Origin: Diploptera punctata
Lineage: Eukaryota; Arthropoda; Insecta; Blattodea; Blaberidae
Assembly (NCBI GenBank): GCA_030220185.1
Contig: JASPKZ010000419.1
Coordinates: 4,049,501 to 4,113,500 of the forward strand
Length of the DNA: 64,000 bases
Direction of reading: 5' to 3'
In this document: positions 30,405 through 39,754 of the stretch, in pieces
Layout: each line of letters starts with the position of its first letter
Numbering within the stretch: the first letter of the stretch is position 1
Translations under genes and position numbers: made by a program
The notes under the pieces: model-generated
Told to the model about the DNA's origin: nothing
Seen by the model: the letters and a program-made list of their open reading frames with translations, nothing else
Databases searched by the model: none

Positions 30405-31612
30405 ATCTTCTTCTCGCATGCAGCAGGGGGCACTGGGAAAACGTTTCTTACTAATTTGATTTTAGCTAAAATTCCAGTGAAAAAGAAAATCACATTAGCA
30501 TTGACATCATCTAGAATTGTGGCTACGTTACTAGAGGCAGGGAAACGGCACATTCCACTTTAAAATTACCATTAACTGGTAGCCGAACAAGGGTTTCCAG
30601 TCTGTGATATAACGAGATCTTCGGCACTTGGTCAGCTTTAATGTGATGAAAAATCATTTTATGGGACGAATGTAGAATGAACCATAGTAAATCATTCAAA
30701 GCTCTTGAAAGAAGAAGACCAATGGTAGAAATTTTATTGGTCGTGTCAGGAGATTTTCGGCAGACATTGCCGGCAATTTAAAAAAAATCAGCACAGCCGA
30801 TGAAGTAGAAGCACATTTAAAACGAAAAAAGTTTTGAGATTACATTGAAAAGTTACTTTTAACAGAAAATGTGCGTGCAATAATGGCAGGAGATCCGAGA
30901 GAACATGCGTCTGTCGAAAATATTTTGAAAATTGGAAAGGCACCTAAACCTTGGATCCGCTCTCTGGTAAACTTACTTTAACAGAAGAATTGTGCAATGT
31001 GAAAGAACAACTTATCGAAAAAATGTATCCACTTGTACTAGAAAAATAATATCTGAAGAATGAATGGTTGTGTGAGCGAGCGATTTTAGCTAAAATGAAT
31101 GACGTATTGCAACAAATAAATGAACGAATACAGAATATGATAACGGGGAACAAAAACTATATAAATCGATAGACACAATGATGGATCAATATGAAAGTGT
31201 AAATTTTGCAACAGAATTTTTAAATTCATTAAATCCCCCCGGTATGCCTTTCATTATGTTGAAGCTAACAATTGGATCACCAATTATATTTTTACGGAAT
31301 CTTAACTCGCCGAAATTATGTAATGGCACAACATTATTCGTGAACTACTGCTTAACAAAATCATTGAGGCGGTCGTCCTAACCGTAAATGATATGCCATT
31401 TTGTTTCAACGATTAAAATCTCCTGTGAGATTAGCTTATAGTTGTCTTCTTCTTTCATCCAATGACAAGGTGTCTGTTTCTCTTCAAGGTATTGCCTCAA
31501 TTACTTATAGGGAGTCATACTACAGTATGATCCATAGTATGTCTATTAATATGACATACCGTACTATAGTATGACTATCAATAAGGCTCAGGGCCAGTGT
31601 TCAACTGTTGCG
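30405..31612 (+). pseudogene. Helitron helicase (Pif1-like) remnant
   Basis: Helitron Rep/helicase proteins end in a Pif1-type SF1 DNA helicase. Walker A is visible as AAGGTGKTFLTNLILAKI from 30421. Then, across frameshifts, come LKLPLTGSRTRVS, a Walker B-like WDECRMNHSKSFKAL, LVVSGDFRQTLPAI, the piece 31178-31381 (EFLNSLNPPGMPF, IIFLRNLNSPKLCNGT) and finally LKSPVRLAY...TINKAQGQ, the last helicase motif. Many stops and at least five frame changes. The Rep domain and termini are missing. The right end is cut by the PLE unit at 31620. Confidence 0.9.
31434..31572. mobile_element. Short insertion inside helicase remnant
   Basis: It interrupts the last helicase motif: VRLAY ends at 31431 and MTINKAQGQ resumes at about 31570. 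The insert of about 138 bp has inverted words (CATACTACAGTATG, AGTATGTC...GACATAC) in its right half, suggesting a small hairpin element. Confidence 0.5.
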
Positions 31613-31726
31613 GAGTTAATATAAAATCAACTTTTATAAGATTTATGATGTGTTCCGTTGAGATATTCAAAATTAAAATATAAAATTATGGAATATTCAC
31701 CTGGAAAGTCCGTCTCCTCAACTTAA

Positions 31727-32110
31727 TTATTTAACTATAGCGCTTTCGGGACTTGTCCCATCATCGGCAGGATTCAAAACTGGTGTTTCACTGAAGATCT
31801 GGTAGAGGGGGTTACATGTATTGGGTTCGTTTTCGTTTATCAGATTGTCGTTGTTGTGAGCTGCTTTCATGATTTCCATCTCTTCGAGTAAGTTTATCTT
31901 CGCTGGATTATTTTCTCTGTGCATTACTGTTAGGGTGTTTTCAATATTTAACATGCGATGTCCTTCATGGTTAACGTGTTTTGCATAGCTTGATTTTCCT
32001 TCTGCGTGAATAAAGTCTCGAAAATGTTCTTTAAATCTGATGTTAAAACTCCTGTTTGTTCTTCCTATATAAAATTTGTTGCAGTCCTTACATGTCAGTG
32101 AAACACCAGT
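31727..32110 (-). pseudogene. PLE GIY-YIG endonuclease C-terminal fragment
   Basis: From about 32100 the minus strand reads CKDCNKFYIGRTNRSFNIRF, then KEHFRDFIHAEGKSSYAKHV, carrying the Cys pair, the YIG core and the Arg/His of the GIY-YIG nuclease of Penelope-like elements. It runs on to the 75-residue piece 31954-31727 (HRENNPAKINLLEEMEIMK). The last codons (NPADDGTSPESAIVK) are read through the hammerhead-like motif. The RT is absent. A frame change separates the two pieces. Confidence 0.8.
31735..31770 (-). ncRNA. Hammerhead-like motif (type ii), minus strand
   Basis: As at 5471-5506: CCGATGA, T, GGGAC-AA-GTCCC, GAAA, AGCGCT, CTA. Stem I is CTG with TAG, weaker by one wobble pair. It overlaps the end of the PLE reading frame. 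Confidence 0.45.
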
Positions 32111-32118
32111 TTTGAAAC

Positions 32119-32153
32119 TTGCCGATGATGGGACAAGTCCCGAAAGCGCTACA
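32119..32153 (+). ncRNA. Hammerhead-like motif (type ii), plus strand
   Basis: Inverted partner of the motif at 31735-31770, same core and hairpin; stem I starts TTG. Confidence 0.42.
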
Positions 32154-32488
32154 GTTAAATAATTAATTAAGTTGAGGAGACGGACCTTTCAGGTGAATAT
32201 TCCATAATTTTATATTTTAATTTTTTAATATAAAAGAATCCCGTTTCACATATGGTCAGAGAGGACTTTCACGTGTCGGACAAGCAGAATAACAAACCGT
32301 TAGTATAATACTATACTTAAATGGTGGTAAATAAATATTCTTGTTTCTAGTAGTTGACAGTATTACTAATATTGTAATTAATGATACATACATAGGGTGT
32401 TCTCACAAAAAGATTCCAGTATTTATAGATCATATAGTGGTCGACAAAATAAGAAAAAATATATTTAGATTATTACTAAATTTAATAT

Positions 32489-32811
32489 GTCCACCGCTGT
32501 GATCTTGAGTTAGCGTGATGCCTTGTCACGCAGTGGGCCTGGGTTCGATTCCCGGTCGGGACAGACTCCTGAGTGAGGTTTTATCGAGGTTTTTCCTCGC
32601 CTGAAAGACAAATGTCAGGAAGCTTAGGGTCCAACGGTCCCCGAAAATCATCCGGCTATCATCATCATCCTTATCATAATCATCATTCAACGGCGTGGAA
32701 AGCAACGGGAAGCTACCACACCTATAATTTCCTAATAAAGCTGCAAAGGATAGCATGAAAATGTTATGATTGCAGTTAAAGGCCTGCCCTCCGGCAGAAT
32801 TAGTACGGATG
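32489..32811 (+). mobile_element. SINE-A copy 8
   Basis: Perfect 12-bp TSD TAAATTTAATAT (32477-32488, 32812-32823). The body variant GAAGCTTAGGGTCC, with TCCTGAGTGAGG, marks a subfamily shared with copies 7 and 12. Confidence 0.96.
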
Positions 32812-32893
32812 TAAATTTAATATTTCGGAAGAATAGTCTTATTTTATAATATTATAATATACTGTGAAGAATATATCAAATATCTGTGGTCAA

Positions 32894-32896
<3 letters not shown>

Positions 32897-32950
<54 letters not shown>
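32897..32950. repeat. (TAA)n microsatellite
   Basis: Uninterrupted trinucleotide run; gives a poly-Asn ORF. Confidence 0.95.
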
Positions 32951-32952
<2 letters not shown>

Positions 32953-33205
32953 TGCAATAGATCCCGTTTCGAAGGACATTGGAACAAGGTACTTACAGAC
33001 CTTCACAGATATAAAGCTGCGTATTGGATATAATTTTCAGCATACATGTTACAATCTCTTCCATTTGTCTGCCCATAGAAGAAAATCATATCTGCCATAT
33101 CGTGTTGAATAATAGGTCTCTATTACGTGTACATATGTTGAAAAACTAGAACACAACAATAAATCTTTTTGGTAAAATAATATACATAATATATCAAGTT
33201 TACCT

Positions 33206-33426
33206 CCGTCGGGACAGTTTTTCTGGGCGAGGTTTTTATCGGGGTTTTTCCTCACCCGTAAGACAAATATCAGGAAAACTTTAAGGCCCAAACAGTCCCC
33301 GAAATCATATGGCCATCGCAAACGTAGGATTAGGGACTCTCCCGACGCACCATTATTCATCATCATCATCACACATATCTTCGGGGCAACGTAACCCCAC
33401 CTTCCAGGCGTCCCAACCTCAGAAGT
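33206..33426 (+). mobile_element. SINE-A copy 9 (5'-truncated, type 2 tail)
   Basis: Begins within the head at CGTCGGGACAG. It shares GGATTAGGGACTCTCCCG and CAACGTAACCCCACCTTCC with copy 1. The head including the B-box is missing. It abuts the giant inverted repeat at 33427. Confidence 0.88.
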
Positions 33427-33640
33427 TATTAATATATTTGATAATAAACAGATATTGGTAAAAGTAAAGTCTCTAAGAAGAAAATGTAAAAATCATAAAA
33501 AGCATCCCACACTTTTGATGGTCAAATTATTTATCCCAAGCGTGTTGGAAATTAAAATTATTTTTCATTTTTTAGTTCGGTTTTCTAATAAAGCGTATTG
33601 TTTTAGTTTTTTAAAACTATTATTTATTTTTTATTTTTTA
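33427..33640. repeat. Half palindrome at left end of foldback element
   Basis: Loop sequence (ATTAATATATTTGATAATAAA) and one arm (CCAAGCGTGTTGGAAATTAA, AATAAAGCGTATTG) of the palindrome family found whole at 9427-9920. Confidence 0.85.
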
Positions 33641-33726
33641 GTTTTAACATTTTACAGAATAAGATAAAATTGTAAATATCTTTAAACTCGATTCTATTGT
33701 AGTATGAGCTGAAAGTAATACTCTTC

Positions 33727-33753
33727 CAAAAAAAAAAAAAAAAAAAAAAAAAA
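33727..33753. repeat. Poly-A run
   Basis: About 26 A residues next to the minus-strand tRNA-Tyr-like unit; read on the minus strand it is a poly-T just after the unit, a possible Pol III stop. Confidence 0.9.
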
Positions 33754-33843
33754 CTCCCAGCCTGATTTAAACCAACGACCTATGGTTTACTGAAATTATA
33801 TACGACTAGAGTGTACCGCTCTACAAACTGACCTCTTAACAAC
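33754..33843 (-). ncRNA. tRNA-Tyr-like unit with intron-like insert (left arm)
   Basis: Minus strand: AGTTTGTAGAGCGG (D-arm/A-box), ACTCTAG (position of ACTGTAG anticodon loop), a 15-18-nt insert TCGTATATAATTTCAG, then TAAACCATAGGTCGTTGG and TTTAAATC in place of the B-box. Eukaryotic tRNA-Tyr genes carry an intron exactly after the anticodon. Confidence 0.6.
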
Positions 33844-33859
33844 GATTGATTAAAAAGTC

Positions 33860-34862
33860 GACAAGTCCGCAACCTATTATACCTGCTTTCATTCTTTTGA
33901 TTTTCTGATGATTCTGGCCAGGATTTTGGAAACAAAATATGAAATTATTCTATTGTCACGGGTCCTTTACAACTACACAAAGTTTCAAGTCGATCCAATG
34001 TTTCTAAGTGGGTGAAAATCGTGTTCAAAAATTCCGTTACATAGATACAAAGACACTTTTTTGATTTTCTGACGATTCTGGCCAGGATTTTAGAAACAAA
34101 ATATGAAGTTATTATATTGTCACGGGTCCTTTACAACTACAGAAAGTTTCAAGTCGATCCAATGTTTCCAAGGTGGTGAAAATCGTGTTCAAAAATTCCG
34201 TTATATAGATACAAAGACACTTTTTTTTCTGACGATTCTGGCCAGGATTTTAGAAAATAAATATGAAATTATTATATTGTCACGGGTCCTTTACAACTAC
34301 ACAAAGTTTCAATTCGGTCCAATGTTTCTAAGTGGGTGAAAATCGTGTTCAAAAATTCCGTTACATAGATAAAAAGTCACTTTTTTATTTTCTGACGATT
34401 CTGGCCAGGATTTTAGAAACAAAATATGAAATTATTCTATTGTCACGGGTCCTTTACAACTACACAAAGTTTCAAGTCGATCCAATGTTTCTAAGGGGGT
34501 GAAAATCGTGTTCAAAAATTCCTTTACATAGATACAAAGAAGCTTTTTGTTTTTATTTTCTGACGATTCTGGCCAGGATTTTAGAAAATAAATATGAAAT
34601 TATTATATTGTCACGGGTCCTCTACACGTATACAAAGTTTCAAGTCGATCCAATGTTTCTGTGTGGGTGAAAATCGTGTTCAAAAATTCCGTTACATAGT
34701 TACAAAAACACTTTTTTTTTATTTTCTGATTATTCTGGCCATGATTTTAGAAACAAAATATGAAATTATTGTATTGTCACGGGTCTTTTACAAGTATACA
34801 AAGTTTCAAGTCGATCCAATGATTTTGCGTGGATGAAAAACGCGTTAAAAGATTCAGTTACA
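33860..34862. repeat. Tandem repeat, six units of about 165 bp
   Basis: Each unit contains GATTCTGGCCAGGATTTTAG, TATTGTCACGGGTCCTTTAC, TTTCAAGTCGATCCAATG and GTGAAAATCGTGTTCAAAAA. Unit starts (GGCCAGGATTTT) lie near 33914, 34079, 34238, 34401, 34571 and 34736. Ends in a GATA tract (34862-34880). ORFs of about 80 codons here only reflect the repeat. Confidence 0.93.
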
Positions 34863-34924
34863 TAGATAGATAGATAGATATATAGATATAGGTCAAGCTA
34901 ATATAAAGCGTGTAAAAAGAGGTT

Positions 34925-35500
34925 ATTCTTCCAGTTATATTATACGGATGCAACATATTTACTCTTAAATTAAGGGAGGAGAAAACATTGCAAGTATTAA
35001 TAATAAATTTCTTAGGTAAAATTTTTGATCGATGTTTTGAAAATGATAACATAGCTGTGGAAACGCATCGACGGGTTTTAAACTAACGTTTGATAATTAT
35101 TATAAATGGCTTCTATTAATAAAATAGTAGGCCTACATTAATGTAATCAAAGAGAGACGAACAGACAGGACAGGTGAACGGAGAAGTCTACAAACAGATT
35201 CTGCATGATCTCTGTGAGAAAACAATGGTAATATGAATCGACTACGATAAGCAATATATGAGGCACAAACTAGAATGAAAGTGGGGCATGAGAACATTGT
35301 ATGAAGACCAACCAAAGGGAAATCTTTCAGTAGCTAGGCTAAGAATGAGATGGGAAAATAATATTAACCTTGATTTAAGGAAGGTAAATTGTACAGGGGA
35401 TGAATGGAAAATATTGGTTGAGAATAGGGATATATAGAGAGTTTATGTCCTCGCTGCCGTGAACTCCGGGTTCAATAGTGCTAGTGAGTTATATATATCC
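34925..35500 (+). mobile_element. LINE-C 3' part between foldback arms
   Basis: Thumb-like translation VILPVILYGCNIFTLKLREE, then across shifts a LSVARLRMRWENNINLDLRK-type stretch, DEWKILVENRDI and the stop-proximal word GTTCAATAGTGCTAGTGAGTTA, shared with the ends at 22100 and 54020. Inactive. It is the unique centre of the giant inverted repeat. Confidence 0.75.
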
Positions 35501-35679
35501 GTCTTAATTTTATTTTTCATATCCAAGTTATTTAAGTCTTCTTGTCTAAGGAATTTTTAATCCTTAGCCATTAAATCTTGCCAATATTTATGAAATCTAT
35601 TAAGTCTATATTCAGATAGCTGGGATAATGGTGCATGTAAGGAAGTCTATTTTACACGCTTTATATTAGCTTAACCTGT

Positions 35680-35995
35680 ATCTATCTATCTATGTAACGG
35701 AATCTTTCAACGCGATTTTCGCCCACTTAAAATCATTGGGTCGACTTGAAACTTTATATACTTGTAAACGACCCGTGATAATATAATAATTTCATATTTT
35801 GTTTCTAAAATCATGGCCAGAACCATCAGAAAATCAAAAAAAGTGTCTTTGTCTCTATGTAACGGAATTTTTAACACGATTTTCACCCACTTAGAAACAT
35901 TGGATCGACTTGAAACTTTGTATACGTGTAAAGGACCCGTGGCAATACAATAATTTCATATTTTGTTTCTAAAATCCTGGCCATAAATTAAAAAA
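35680..35995. repeat. Tandem repeat, two inverted units of about 165 bp
   Basis: Reverse complements of the left-arm repeats (ATTTTCACCCACTTAGAAAC, GTCGACTTGAAACTTT), preceded by CTATCTATCTATGTAACGG. Confidence 0.92.
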
Positions 35996-36049
35996 AAAAT
36001 GAAAACTGGTATAATAGGTTGCTGACTTGTCGACTTTTTAGTCAATCGT

Positions 36050-36138
36050 TGTAAGAGCTCTGTTGATAGAGCGGTGAACTCTAGGAGTATATAATTTCAG
36101 TAATCCGTAGGTCGGTGGTTCAAATCCGGCTGGGATGC
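36050..36138 (+). ncRNA. tRNA-Tyr-like unit with intron-like insert (right arm)
   Basis: AGAGCTCTGTTGATAGAGCGG, GAACTCTAG, insert GAGTATATAATTTCAG, TAATCCGTAGGTCGGTGG and TTCAAATCCGGCTGGGA follow the tRNA-Tyr gene layout, with the intron kept. The GTA anticodon appears as CTA. Acceptor stem pairing is poor. Most likely a fossil SINE head or a captured tRNA gene, not a working tRNA. Confidence 0.65.
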
Positions 36139-36239
36139 TTTTCTTTTAGAAGAGTATTACTTTTAGCTTATACTACAATAGTATCGAATTTTAAGATTTT
36201 TACATTTTTATCTAATTCTGTAAAATATTAAAACTAAAA

Positions 36240-36580
36240 AATAAAAAATAAATAATAGTTTTAAAAAACTAAAACAACACGCTTTATTAGAAAACCGAAT
36301 TAAAAAAGTGAAAAATAATTTTAATTTCCAACACGCTTGGGATAAATAATTTTACCATCAAAAGCGTGGGGTACTTTTTATGATTTTTACATTTTCTTCT
36401 TAGAGACTTTACTTTTACAATATATGTTTATTATCAAATATATTAATTGATAAACAGTACCCCACGCTTTTGATGGTAAAATTATTTATCCCAAGTGTGT
36501 TGGAAATTAATATTATTTTTCACTTTTTTAATTCGGTTTTCTAATAAAGCGTGTTTTTCTAGTTTTTTTAAATTATTATT
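36240..36580. repeat. Palindrome at right end of foldback element
   Basis: Arms of about 120 bp (AACACGCTTTATTAGAAAACCG and its complement) around a loop of about 80 bp. Same family as 9427-9920 but lacking the 9560-9640 segment. Confidence 0.9.
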
Positions 36581-36649
36581 TATTATGCATATATCTGTAC
36601 CCGATTTCAACGCATGATAAACAATAATTAGATGTAGGCCTACTTACTT

Positions 36650-36995
36650 ACTTACTCACTGGCACTATCGAACCCGTGGGTTCATGGCCGCGTGGACATA
36701 AACTCTCCATACATCCCTATCCTGAGCTAATGCTTTCCAATCATTCCCTGTATAATCTACTTCCCTCAAATCATAGTTCAATGTTATTCTCCCACCTCAT
36801 TCTTGGTCTACCAACTGGCGTTTTCCCTCTGGTTTTCCTACAAGAAGCTTCCATGCACGTCTTTCATTTCCCATACGTGCCACATGTCCTGCCCATCGCA
36901 ATCTACAAGACTTAACTGTTTTTATTATATCTGGCTTCCTACAATTGGTCTGTCCAACTTTTACTGGGTCTTCCAACATTTCTTCGTCCTAGTGG
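36650..36995 (-). mobile_element. LINE-C 3' end
   Basis: Minus-strand open piece 36979-36797: VKVGQTNCRKPDIIKTVKSC, then RLRWAGHVARMGNERRAWKL and LVGKPEGKR. A stop near VDQE and a frame change lead on to the RMRWENNIE and AQDRDVWRVYVHAAMNPRV type end. 5'-truncated. Confidence 0.85.
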
Positions 36996-36999
36996 TTCG

Positions 37000-37275
37000 T
37001 AATGAAGAATCTGTTTCGAAATTTTATTGTTATCCATTCTATTGCTGTGGTCCATCCATTAATCTCTGTATTGTGCAATTATATCTAATAGTTTGAATAT
37101 ATTTAGTTCACTTCGTATATTTTCCATTTCGTTTTCGATCTGTTATTGTATAGCCAGCCACACCATTCCGCAGAAACCTCATTTCTGACGTTTCTATTCT
37201 TCGTTCCTGGTTTTTGGTTAAGACCCAGCTTTGGTTGTCAACGGTTGAATCTGCCGGCATTTTCTACCATGAGAC
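37000..37275 (-). mobile_element. LINE-D-like 3' fragment
   Basis: Minus-strand words QERRIETSEMRFLRN and GVAGYTITDRKRNGKY match the thumb region (RRIE..EMRFLR..AGY...D..RN) of LINE RTs, followed by broken sequence. Distinct from the adjacent LINE-C end. Confidence 0.6.
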
Positions 37276-37284
37276 TTGAAATTA

Positions 37285-37700
37285 TATATTGATTCCCCTG
37301 GATAGGTTACTGGCGTCTCGCAGGGTAAGATATCTGATGGGGCTGCCATCTACGACTCGATATCAAGCCGTCTGCTGTATTAACCCGAACAGAAGGGGTA
37401 CTCATCCGCTCTGCTGACCGTTGAGGATTTTCTCCTTGTTACCCCGGATATGGGTCTTCACATTTGTCCCTTGAAGAATAGGTGCCTCTACCGCGTAGTT
37501 GTGCTATCCGTTGAGGTCTTCACCCGTATTCCTGGACATGGGCTCTCGTTATACCCCGAGAGATTGGGTCCTTGACAGAACTTTGTCGCTAGTAATTAGT
37601 GTTCACCCCCGCGACGAGAACGCGCCTGTCAAGAGTTACCCACCTGCATACAGTTATAGCATTTGTCCCCTATAGGCGTTTGGCCGGGTTAATAGCCTTG
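37285..37700 (-). repeat. Unidentified GC-richer repeat R4, copy 2
   Basis: Starts CCCCTGGATAGGTTACTGGC and continues through TCTCGCAGGGTAAGATATCTG and GTATTAACCCGAACAGAAGG. The minus strand has several open stretches but no domain that I recognise. Confidence 0.45.
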
Positions 37701-39150
37701 TATATTTCCAAGGCTAAAGGCTGAAAAATATGTTTATAAAATGAAGAAATCTTCATTTACATGTTAACTAGATACGAAGCGTCATTTACGCATTTTCGTC
37801 ATGTGGATTGATTTAAAATCGAGCTTTAAAGATATAGGCTATTTTAATCTTAATTTTATCGTATCGTTTCTTCTGATTTTTTAATATAATTTTTTTTTAT
37901 TCATTAAAACTTCGCGGTTTTGTAGGTATAGGGGCCTATTTGAATAATCTTTCAGTTCCCGGTGTTTTATATGTTTTACGTATGATTTTACTATAAAATC
38001 TTTATACACCCTCTAAGAGATCATTCTCTTTTTCCCGTCGGATTTTATTCTTAAATTTTCTTCGGTAATATATTTTAATATGTCCAAGTACCTTAATTAT
38101 GTTGTTTTAATAGTTCAAATCAGGGATCTTTGCACTTTCATTTTATCTAACCATTGAAAAGTATTTATTTAGAAATTTATTAACAACAAACTGCTTTCTG
38201 GAAAGCAACATTTCAATTGCAGAAGATATTATTTGATTTTATATTAATTAAAATGACTACATACTATTTCTACTCTGTGATTTTTATACACTAAATAATG
38301 TTATTATAAAAGTGAGTTGCGATTAAATTTTCCAGGTAACATTTTCTCAAAACACGAAAATGCTAGCCTTTTATTAACAAATAAATCTTCTTAATAAAAG
38401 TATAATATCTTGTTTTCCTGGAGTAATGAGTTTGCGCAGAAAGCATGGATAATTCGTCCAGCTAAGAACTGAGTAAGCATGGAATTTCCTGCAGGTCTGC
38501 TATTTTACATTTATATCTATGTAGTTTGTAAGTATAACTCATTCATTTAAATACATTTTCACTCATCGGGTAATACAATTTTTCACAAACGATATACGGC
38601 GTGCTGTGTAAGACGATGATACTTTGTAACTAGCAATGAACATATTAAAGACTGAAAAGTCATTACTTAGATCATGACGGCGCTGGTGTGTTAATATTTT
38701 ATCAGTGTTTATGACTGAGAAGGTTACACCGATTGCGAATGAATAATGAAGGAAATTGTCCATATAAAGGGAACATGTACACTGGGACGTCAGTTTTTGT
38801 GGAATTAAGAAGAATAAATCGCTCTTAACATGCGACAAACTTGAATTCTCTTTAAATCACTTGCACAATAGTAGAATGTTGTATTGCTTACTAATGCAGA
38901 TGTAACTTGGAACAAAAAATAAGATTGCTTCTTTATTATGTATGTTATAGAAGTTGCAGGAATGAAGATATTGTCCATGGCCAACAGGAAGGAAATGCAA
39001 GGGAATGGGGTTTAGAAACACTCGACAAAAGAAAATAATGTCGCTGCATTCAAACCTCATACATGAGAAACTATGCAGAACATGTTTTTGATGACGCATG
39101 AATATTATGATGCATTTCTCGCTCGTGTCTGCATGATAATTGATGATTTG
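37701..39150. other. Low-repeat AT-rich stretch, possibly intronic
   Basis: The longest part of the window without recognisable transposon sequence. A minus-strand ORF of 91 codons (38838-38563) has no motif. If the exon candidate at 39200 is real, this is its upstream intron. Confidence 0.35.
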
Positions 39151-39199
39151 TAACAGCATTTTCTCCCCCGCCCTGACATTCGCTTCATGCATTTCACAG

Positions 39200-39263
39200 C
39201 GGAAGACTGGCGCTTTGTCGAGGAAATGGCCAGAGATATCCGCCAACGTCAACTCAGCAGTTG
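39200..39263 (+). CDS. Candidate host exon (64 bp)
   Basis: A GC-rich island in low-repeat DNA, bounded by a good acceptor (branch-like CCCTGAC, pyrimidine-rich CTTCATGCATTTCACAG, ends 39199) and a consensus donor GTAAGAG at 39264. All three frames are open; the third reads EDWRFVEEMARDIRQRQLSS, which looks protein-like (charged amphipathic helix) and has no transposon resemblance I know. I cannot name the gene. The 146-codon ORF on the opposite strand overlaps it and is probably a shadow. Confidence 0.35.
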
Positions 39264-39544
39264 GTAAGAGAATCATTTTCTTATTTTGTAAGCACACATT
39301 CTATATCTTCCATTAATCGTTGCTTGGTCTGTATTTTATCATTAGCGACGAGAGGTTACTCCACCGGAAACCATGCGATTAAACATTGGGGAAGATTTTA
39401 ATTGTTTGTAAAGCCTGTTATATTTTTCCAGTTGAGTGGAACATGGGAAAGACTCATAGGGGAGATGAAGGATATGTAACAATTTCTTATTTCAGAATTA
39501 TTTCTATGTATGTTAGCCATAAAAATATTAGGCGCCTATGGTTA

Positions 39545-39640
39545 TCTAAGAGCTAAATTTCTTTCCATCGGCCTGGAGAGTCCCAAGTTCAAACCCGGCC
39601 GGAGTTGATGGATGGAAAATGAAATAGTTTCTCTAAAAAT
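39545..39640 (+). mobile_element. SINE-C-like head
   Basis: GGTTATCTAAGAGCTAAATT, GTTCAAACCCGGCCGG and GTTGATGGATGGAAAAT resemble the SINE-C head. The body is absent. Confidence 0.4.
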
Positions 39641-39754
39641 AATTAAAATATTTATTGATTTTGATAATTTGTCAGTATCTCAGTAAAAGATGGGGACATT
39701 TTCACTAAGCTCAACAATTCAATAGTTCAAATTTATGCTAACAATTTCATAATA

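Larger units (their letters stand above)
31620..32215. mobile_element. PLE unit with inverted ends
   Basis: Inverted repeats of about 110 bp (31650-31770 and 32119-32212; ATGGAATATTCACCTG, CCGTCTCCTCAACTTAATTA) flank a minus-strand PLE C-terminal coding fragment. Each repeat carries the type ii hammerhead-like motif. The outer left side has AACTTTTATAAGATT.ATGATGTGTTCCG, seen in the sister units at 5580 and 39980. It fits the complex inverted pseudo-LTR architecture known for Penelope-like elements. Confidence 0.75.
33427..36590. mobile_element. Giant foldback element (inverted arms, tandem repeats, tRNA-Tyr-like units)
   Basis: Arms 33427-34920 and 35645-36450 are inverted copies. From outside in, each has a palindrome segment (CACGCTTTATTAGAAAACCG), AT-rich sequence with GAGTATTACTTT, a tRNA-Tyr-like unit, about 165-bp tandem repeats (six on the left, two on the right), a GATA tract and CTAATATAAAGCGTGTAAA. 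The 0.7-kb centre holds a LINE-C 3' end (34925-35500). Long inverted arms with internal tandem repeats recall Drosophila foldback elements, but the sequence is unrelated as far as I can tell. No transposase is visible. Confidence 0.8.

Noticed and set aside
33860..34862. CRISPR-like array
   Set aside because: Units are contiguous about 165-bp tandem repeats without spacers, in a eukaryotic foldback element.
38857..39297. 146-codon minus-strand ORF, the longest not in a transposon
   Set aside because: No recognisable motif, composition typical of AT-rich chance ORFs, and it lies antisense to the more convincing exon candidate at 39200-39263.
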